Shown: piece by piece, positions 5,269 through 9,382 of the stretch
Position numbering within the stretch: the first letter of the stretch is position 1
Layout: every line of letters begins with the position of its first letter
Source of the DNA: Candidatus Brevefilum sp.
Lineage (GTDB): Bacteria; Chloroflexota; Anaerolineae; Anaerolineales; Anaerolineaceae
NCBI GenBank assembly: GCA_007135845.1
Contig: SLIC01000084.1
Coordinates: forward strand, 1-9,382
Reading direction: 5' to 3'
Length of the DNA: 9,382 nucleotides
Notes under the pieces: model-generated
What the model was told of the DNA's origin: nothing
Databases searched by the model: none
The model's input: only the letters and a program-made list of their open reading frames with translations
Program-made: the position numbers and the translations under genes

Positions 5269-5898
5269 ATGGAAATTACCACTGAAATGATTAAAGATTT
5301 ACGGGATGCCACAGGATGCGGTATCCTTGAATGCCGGACAGCGCTGCGTGAGGCTGAGGGCGATTTCAATAAAGCCGCTGATATCCTGCGTGAAAAAGGC
5401 CTGGCAAAAGCTGCAAAACGCGCCAGCAGGGAAGCCTCTGAGGGTGTGATTGATATCTATTCCCACGGTGAAGGCCGTCTGGCTGTTATGGTTGAGGTCA
5501 ACTGCGAGACCGATTTTGTCGGCCGCTCGCCGGATTTCCTCAACCTGGCCCATGAGCTTTCACTGCAGATTGCTGCAGCCAACCCGCTTTATCTGGTTGA
5601 AGACGATATCCCCCAGGCTGTTTTGGATCATGAAGCCCAGATAGCCGCAGCGCGGGCAAAAGAAGAAGGAAAACCCGAGCAAATCGTCCCCAAAATCGTT
5701 GAGGGCTACCTGAAGAAATTTAAAGAAGAAACCGTGCTGATGAACCAGGCGTATGTGCGCGATGGCAGCATGACGGTGAAAGACCTGATTCACGAGCAGG
5801 TTATCAAACTCGGTGAAAAAATTGTTGTCCGGCGGTTTGTCCGCTGGGAGCTGGGTGCTGAGTCTGGCGAAGAACAAGACACTGAAGAGGAAGCATAA
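5269..5898 (+). CDS. tsf: Elongation factor Ts, short form
   Basis: Guanine-nucleotide exchange factor that releases GDP from EF-Tu. Residues 1 to about 55 are the N-terminal UBA-like domain (MIKDLRDATGCGILECRTAL...GDFNKAADILREKG) that contacts the EF-Tu G domain. The core follows, with the TDF motif at 81-83 (NCETDFVGR), which acts on the EF-Tu nucleotide site. At 209 residues it is much shorter than the roughly 280-residue E. coli type and lacks a duplicated core subdomain. It resembles the short form known from Thermus, which works as a dimer. The tail is acidic. It follows rpsB by 36 bases with only a weak AGGA as ribosome binding site, and a strong terminator follows its stop codon. Confidence 0.95.
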   Translation: MEITTEMIKDLRDATGCGILECRTALREAEGDFNKAADILREKGLAKAAKRASREASEGVIDIYSHGEGRLAVMVEVNCETDFVGRSPDFLNLAHELSLQIAAANPLYLVEDDIPQAVLDHEAQIAAARAKEEGKPEQIVPKIVEGYLKKFKEETVLMNQAYVRDGSMTVKDLIHEQVIKLGEKIVVRRFVRWELGAESGEEQDTEEEA

Positions 5899-5905
5899 CA
5901 ACGCT

Positions 5906-5934
5906 AAAGCCAACCACCAGGTTGGCTTTATTTT
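5906..5934 (+). terminator. Intrinsic terminator after tsf
   Basis: AAAGCCAACC (5906-5915) and GGTTGGCTTT (5920-5929) form a perfect 10-bp stem with an ACCA tetraloop, followed by ATTTT. It starts eight bases after the tsf stop codon and ends the rpsB-tsf unit at least partly. Only 33 bases then separate it from pyrH, so pyrH depends on read-through or on a promoter inside tsf that I could not identify. Confidence 0.88.
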
Positions 5935-5958
5935 CAGTCAATGATCAAGAGGTGATAG

Positions 5959-6696
<738 letters not shown>

Positions 6697-6734
6697 GTAT
6701 TGTGTGATAGTACTTTAGGAATAAATCGACTGTG

Positions 6735-6822
6735 ACTGAATCCAAACCTGCCCAAAGCAGCCCCAGGATGTCAGTACAAAGATTGCGAAGTTTTTAACCA
6801 TAGACTAATCTTGTAATAAGAT
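6735..6822 (+). other. Tandem RNA hairpins between pyrH and frr
   Basis: ACTGAATCC (6735-6743) pairs with GGAT-G-TCAGT (6766-6775, bulged G at 6770), enclosing CTGC-CCAAA-GCAG (6748-6760). A second hairpin, ATCTT-GTAAT-AAGAT, lies at 6808-6822, just before the terminator at 6827. It may be a 3'-end processing or stability element of pyrH mRNA, or part of a longer regulatory leader. No ORF with a ribosome binding site lies in the gap. Confidence 0.4.
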
Positions 6823-6826
6823 GATT

Positions 6827-6856
6827 TCCTCGCAAGCTAGACGAGCGGGGATTTTT
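6827..6856 (+). terminator. Intrinsic terminator between pyrH and frr
   Basis: TCCTCGC (6827-6833) pairs with GCGGGGA (6845-6851), seven pairs including one T·G, with an 11-base loop followed by TTTTTGTTG. It ends the pyrH message before the frr promoter. Confidence 0.75.
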
Positions 6857-6882
6857 GTTGTATGCTTAATCCATAATAAAAT
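6855..6882 (+). promoter_or_regulatory. Candidate promoter of frr-uppS-cdsA
   Basis: TTGTTG at 6855-6860, a 16-base spacer, TAAAAT at 6877-6882. The start near 6889 gives a very short leader with GGAGG at 6896-6900. Its place directly after the terminator supports a separate unit; the -35 box is only a half match. Confidence 0.45.
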
Positions 6883-6906
6883 GCAACGAATCATTGGAGG
6901 AAGAAC

Positions 6907-7464
6907 ATGATCAAAGACACCTTGCGAGAAGCAGCTGAACGAATGCAGGCTGCACTGGATTCATTGGAGGACGACCTTTCAGCCATTCGCACCGGACGCG
7001 CCTCACCAGCGCTGGTGGAACGGATGCCAGTCGATTATTATGGTGCGAACACCCCCCTGATACAATTGGCGTCAATCAGTGTGCCTGAACCACGCCAGCT
7101 TTTGATCCGTCCCTTTGATCCTACGACCCTAAGGGATATCGAGCGTGCTATCATGGCCTCAGACCTGGGGCTGACACCGAATAATGACGGCAAAATGATC
7201 CGCCTGTCCCTTCCCCAACTGACTGAAGAGCGCCGGCGAGAGCTCGTCCGGATGGTTCATAACCGGATGGAAGAGACCCGCGTGCGGATTCGTAATGTTC
7301 GTCGCGACCTGATCCGTGATTTGCGTGAGTTTCAAAAAGAAAGCCTGATCTCTGAAGATGACCAGGAACGCGGTGAGAAAGACCTCCAAGACCTGACCGA
7401 TAAATTAATTAAAAAAGTTGATGAGATCGGAGAGCGCAAAGAAAAAGAGATCATGGAAGTGTAA
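6907..7464 (+). CDS. frr: Ribosome recycling factor
   Basis: With EF-G it splits the post-termination 70S ribosome so that subunits and mRNA are released. It has 185 residues, exactly the family size. The long first helix of domain I is followed by SAIRTGRASPALVERMPVDYYG (R28 and R31 lie in the conserved RTGRASP stretch). The small domain II covers about residues 40-105, with PLIQLASISVPEPRQLLIRPFD. The two long C-terminal helices are LTEERRRELVRMVHNRMEE and the following charged segment ending in KEIMEV. GGAGG at 6896-6900, six bases before ATG 6907, sets the start. uppS begins five bases after its stop, so the two are co-transcribed and probably translationally linked. Confidence 0.97.
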   Translation: MIKDTLREAAERMQAALDSLEDDLSAIRTGRASPALVERMPVDYYGANTPLIQLASISVPEPRQLLIRPFDPTTLRDIERAIMASDLGLTPNNDGKMIRLSLPQLTEERRRELVRMVHNRMEETRVRIRNVRRDLIRDLREFQKESLISEDDQERGEKDLQDLTDKLIKKVDEIGERKEKEIMEV

Positions 7465-7469
7465 ACTGA

Positions 7470-8195
7470 ATGACATCTGAGGAATCAACTAAAAAACTAA
7501 CCAATGTACCCCGGCATGTTGCCATTATTATGGATGGCAACGGTCGCTGGGCTAAGGAACGCGGATTGCCGCGTATTGCAGGTCACCGAGCTGGAACAGA
7601 AAACCTGCGCACGATCATCCGTGCCAGTGCCAGGCTGGGCATTGAGTATCTCACATTATATGCTTTTTCAACAGAGAACTGGGCCCGCCCAAAAGCGGAA
7701 GTGACGGGATTGATGCACATCCTCTCGGATGTGATCGACCGTGAACTGGATGAATTAAACAAGGAAGGTGCACGCTTGGTGCATATTGGTCACCTTAACG
7801 GTCTGTCGAAGGCACTCCAGGCGAAAGTTCAGCAGGCAATTGATCTGACCAGGGAAAACAAACGCATCACGATTGTCCTGGCGTTTAACTATGGGGGACG
7901 CGATGAGATCATTTGCGCGATCAAAAGGATGCTGGCTGACCAGGTGCCTCCAGAAAAGGTTGATGAAAGTTTGTTCAGGGAATACTTGTTTACGTGTAAT
8001 CTCCCCGACCCTGACCTGGTCATCCGCACTTCCGGCGAGAAGCGCACCAGCAATTTCCTAACCTGGCAAACTGTTTATTCAGAGTGGTATTTCCCAGAGG
8101 TTTACTGGCCTGATTTCAGCGAAGAGGAATTGCAAAAAGCAGTTGAGGTGTATGCTCAGCGGGATCGTCGTTTCGGCGGTTTGAAAGACTCGTGA
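7470..8195 (+). CDS. uppS: Undecaprenyl diphosphate synthase (cis-prenyltransferase)
   Basis: Condenses isopentenyl diphosphate units in cis onto farnesyl diphosphate to make the C55 lipid carrier for peptidoglycan and other wall polymers; membrane-associated. It has 241 residues, normal for the family. The catalytic loop HVAIIMDGNGRWA has D22 as the metal-binding aspartate. GHRAG follows, then LTLYAFSTENWARP. The C-terminal signature RTSGEKRTSNFLTWQ (R186-E190 and R192) binds the isopentenyl substrate, and YSEWYFPEVYWPDF closes the fold. The family more often reads SELYFt or AELYF where this protein has SEWYF, a mild variation. The start at 7470 lies five bases after frr with GGAG-poor upstream sequence, consistent with coupling to frr translation. 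cdsA follows after 16 bases. Confidence 0.96.
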   Translation: MTSEESTKKLTNVPRHVAIIMDGNGRWAKERGLPRIAGHRAGTENLRTIIRASARLGIEYLTLYAFSTENWARPKAEVTGLMHILSDVIDRELDELNKEGARLVHIGHLNGLSKALQAKVQQAIDLTRENKRITIVLAFNYGGRDEIICAIKRMLADQVPPEKVDESLFREYLFTCNLPDPDLVIRTSGEKRTSNFLTWQTVYSEWYFPEVYWPDFSEEELQKAVEVYAQRDRRFGGLKDS

Positions 8196-8211
8196 GGATT
8201 TTCTAAATTCC

Positions 8212-9033
8212 ATGCTATCACAACGTGTGAAGGCAGCCGTGATATTTGTGCCGCTGGTTTTAGTCCTGATCTATATCGGCGGCTGGATTTTTAACCTGTT
8301 TATCCTGGGCTTGCTGCTCGTTGCTGCATTTGAATACACACGCTTGTTCGACCAGATGGGCTACCGTGTTTCACTGGCAGTGCTGGTTGCTGGTGTGATT
8401 TTATTTGTGGCACAACACTGGTTTATTTTGGATGCCTATCTTGGCATCCTTTTGTCGTTAGTGGTACTGATGACTGCCGTGGCAGCCCTGATCGATTATG
8501 AAAAAGGTGCCGCTGATACTGCGATTGTTTTTGCCCTCCACCTGGCCGGGATCTTATACCTGGGCTGGGTAGGTGGGGCTTTTATCCCTATGCGGGCGCT
8601 GGATGATGGACGCGGCTGGTTGTTGACAGCCCTGCCGGCGGTCTGGCTGGCGGATTCAGGGGCATATTTTATGGGTAAGTGGCTGGGGAAACGCAAAATG
8701 ACGCCTCGGCTCAGCCCGGGGAAGACCTGGGCAGGCTTAATGGGCGGCATCTTTGCGGGAACGATCTTTGGCGCACTGCTGGTGCTGCTGTGGCGCTCAG
8801 TGGCTTTCCTGCCTGGTACGACACCCATCTGGCAGGGTGCTTTGATGGGTTGTGTGCTGTCGATCCTGACTCCAGTGGGCGATTTATTGATCAGCATGTT
8901 CAAGCGCACCGCAGGTGTTAAGGATACCGGCAACCTGATCCCTGGTCATGGCGGCATTCTTGACCGCATCGATACCTGGATTTGGGCAGCACTGATTGGG
9001 TATTACCTAGTGCTGCTGTTTGAAGTGCTGTAA
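8212..9033 (+). CDS. cdsA: Phosphatidate cytidylyltransferase (CDP-diglyceride synthase)
   Basis: Integral membrane enzyme that activates phosphatidic acid with CTP to CDP-diacylglycerol, the precursor of phosphatidylglycerol and other phospholipids. It has 273 residues with about eight hydrophobic segments, beginning at residues 8-23 (AAVIFVPLVLVLIYIG). A cytoplasmic region has WLADSGAYFMGKWLGKRKM and LSPGKTWAGLMGG. The CTP-transferase signature lies at 228-254: S228, K231, R232, K237, D238, then IPGHGGILDRID, all canonical including D251 and D254. The protein ends soon after, at a final membrane segment. GAGGA at 8195-8199 overlaps the uppS stop and is 12 bases from ATG 8212, a longer spacing than usual. 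It is last in the frr-uppS-cdsA unit; dxr and rseP, often next, are absent. Confidence 0.95.
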   Translation: MLSQRVKAAVIFVPLVLVLIYIGGWIFNLFILGLLLVAAFEYTRLFDQMGYRVSLAVLVAGVILFVAQHWFILDAYLGILLSLVVLMTAVAALIDYEKGAADTAIVFALHLAGILYLGWVGGAFIPMRALDDGRGWLLTALPAVWLADSGAYFMGKWLGKRKMTPRLSPGKTWAGLMGGIFAGTIFGALLVLLWRSVAFLPGTTPIWQGALMGCVLSILTPVGDLLISMFKRTAGVKDTGNLIPGHGGILDRIDTWIWAALIGYYLVLLFEVL

Positions 9034-9047
9034 TTGACCGGACACTG

Positions 9048-9064
9048 AACCGCACGGGGTTTTT
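9048..9064 (+). terminator. Weak terminator after cdsA
   Basis: AACC (9048-9051) and GGTT (9058-9061) can pair, with CCG/CGG as an alternative, followed by a run of five T from 9060 to 9064. It lies 14 bases after the cdsA stop, between convergent genes. The stem is short, so efficiency is uncertain. Confidence 0.4.
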
Positions 9065-9103
9065 CCATTAAAATTTCATCAAAACATTCGTTAACCAATT
9101 ATT

Positions 9104-9382
9104 TCAATGGGGCTGAGATGTATTCTGTAATGAGGATGTTTTGAATTCCTTCGCAAGGGCGATTACATCATCATAATGGAGCTGGTCATGGTAAACTCCG
9201 ATCTGCAGGGTAACGATCAGGTTCAGGAATCCGAACAGGGGGTCAAAGACAAACACATTTCCCAACATGGCTTCATCTTTTCCTGAATAGAACTGACGCA
9301 CCTGGGCGTGTTCCGCGCGCATTTCGCTGTGTAACCTGTCCAGTGGGACGGGATTATCTGGTGTGTATTTTGGTGACCACAA
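9104..9382 (-). CDS. C-terminal part of an unidentified, possibly DinB-like protein
   Basis: A minus-strand frame is open from the right edge and stops at 9104-9106; its true start lies outside the window. The 92 visible residues have a helical, charged segment (LHSEMRAEHAQVRQFYSG) and then FVFDPLFGFLNLIVTLQIGVYHDQLHYDDVI. A HP-x-FG-like turn followed by a hydrophobic helix ending in H-x-x-L-H recalls the last helix of DinB-type four-helix bundles, where histidines bind metal. The resemblance is modest, so the family is a suggestion only. It converges with cdsA, with 70 bases between the stops. Codon use looks ordinary. Confidence 0.55.
   Translation of the reverse strand: MWSPKYTPDNPVPLDRLHSEMRAEHAQVRQFYSGKDEAMLGNVFVFDPLFGFLNLIVTLQIGVYHDQLHYDDVIALAKEFKTSSLQNTSQPH

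Overview
The window looks like bacterial chromosome, most likely Chloroflexota and probably class Anaerolineae. This is inferred from the gene order rpsB-tsf-pyrH-frr-uppS-cdsA, a ribosomal protein S2 with a very long acidic tail, and a short EF-Ts. The placement rests on my memory of those families; no search was run.

Left part (1-3698): a visibly A+T-richer stretch of small, unrelated accessory genes, all on the + strand and separated by long gaps. In order they are a GNAT acetyltransferase broken by an in-frame TGA, an APH/choline-kinase-like phosphotransferase, a 71-residue helix-hairpin-helix protein, a PhnB/VOC-fold protein and a DinB-like protein. Hairpins follow several of them, so they are probably transcribed singly. 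Their function is not apparent from context.

Middle (3699-4152): a 454-base gap that is densely organised. On the minus strand there is a near-consensus promoter (TTGACA, 17 bases, TGC-GATACT). It is followed by a perfect ribosome binding site, a 20-codon ORF, a 13-bp hairpin that is continuous only in the minus-strand RNA, and a GC-rich terminator shared with the convergent DinB-like gene. This looks like an undescribed small RNA or small-protein gene of about 175 nt, and it is the most interesting item here. Divergent from it, an extended -10 promoter drives rpsB through a roughly 120-nt leader that folds into a 5' hairpin and a closed multi-branch element next to the start site.

Right part (4153-9033): housekeeping genes for translation (S2, EF-Ts, ribosome recycling factor), pyrimidine nucleotide supply (UMP kinase) and envelope lipid precursors (undecaprenyl diphosphate synthase, CDP-diglyceride synthase). 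Intrinsic terminators after tsf and before frr split the cluster into rpsB-tsf, pyrH and frr-uppS-cdsA. The last three genes are tightly packed. After cdsA a convergent, incomplete minus-strand gene (possibly DinB-like) runs off the right edge, so the often-linked dxr/rseP genes do not follow directly.
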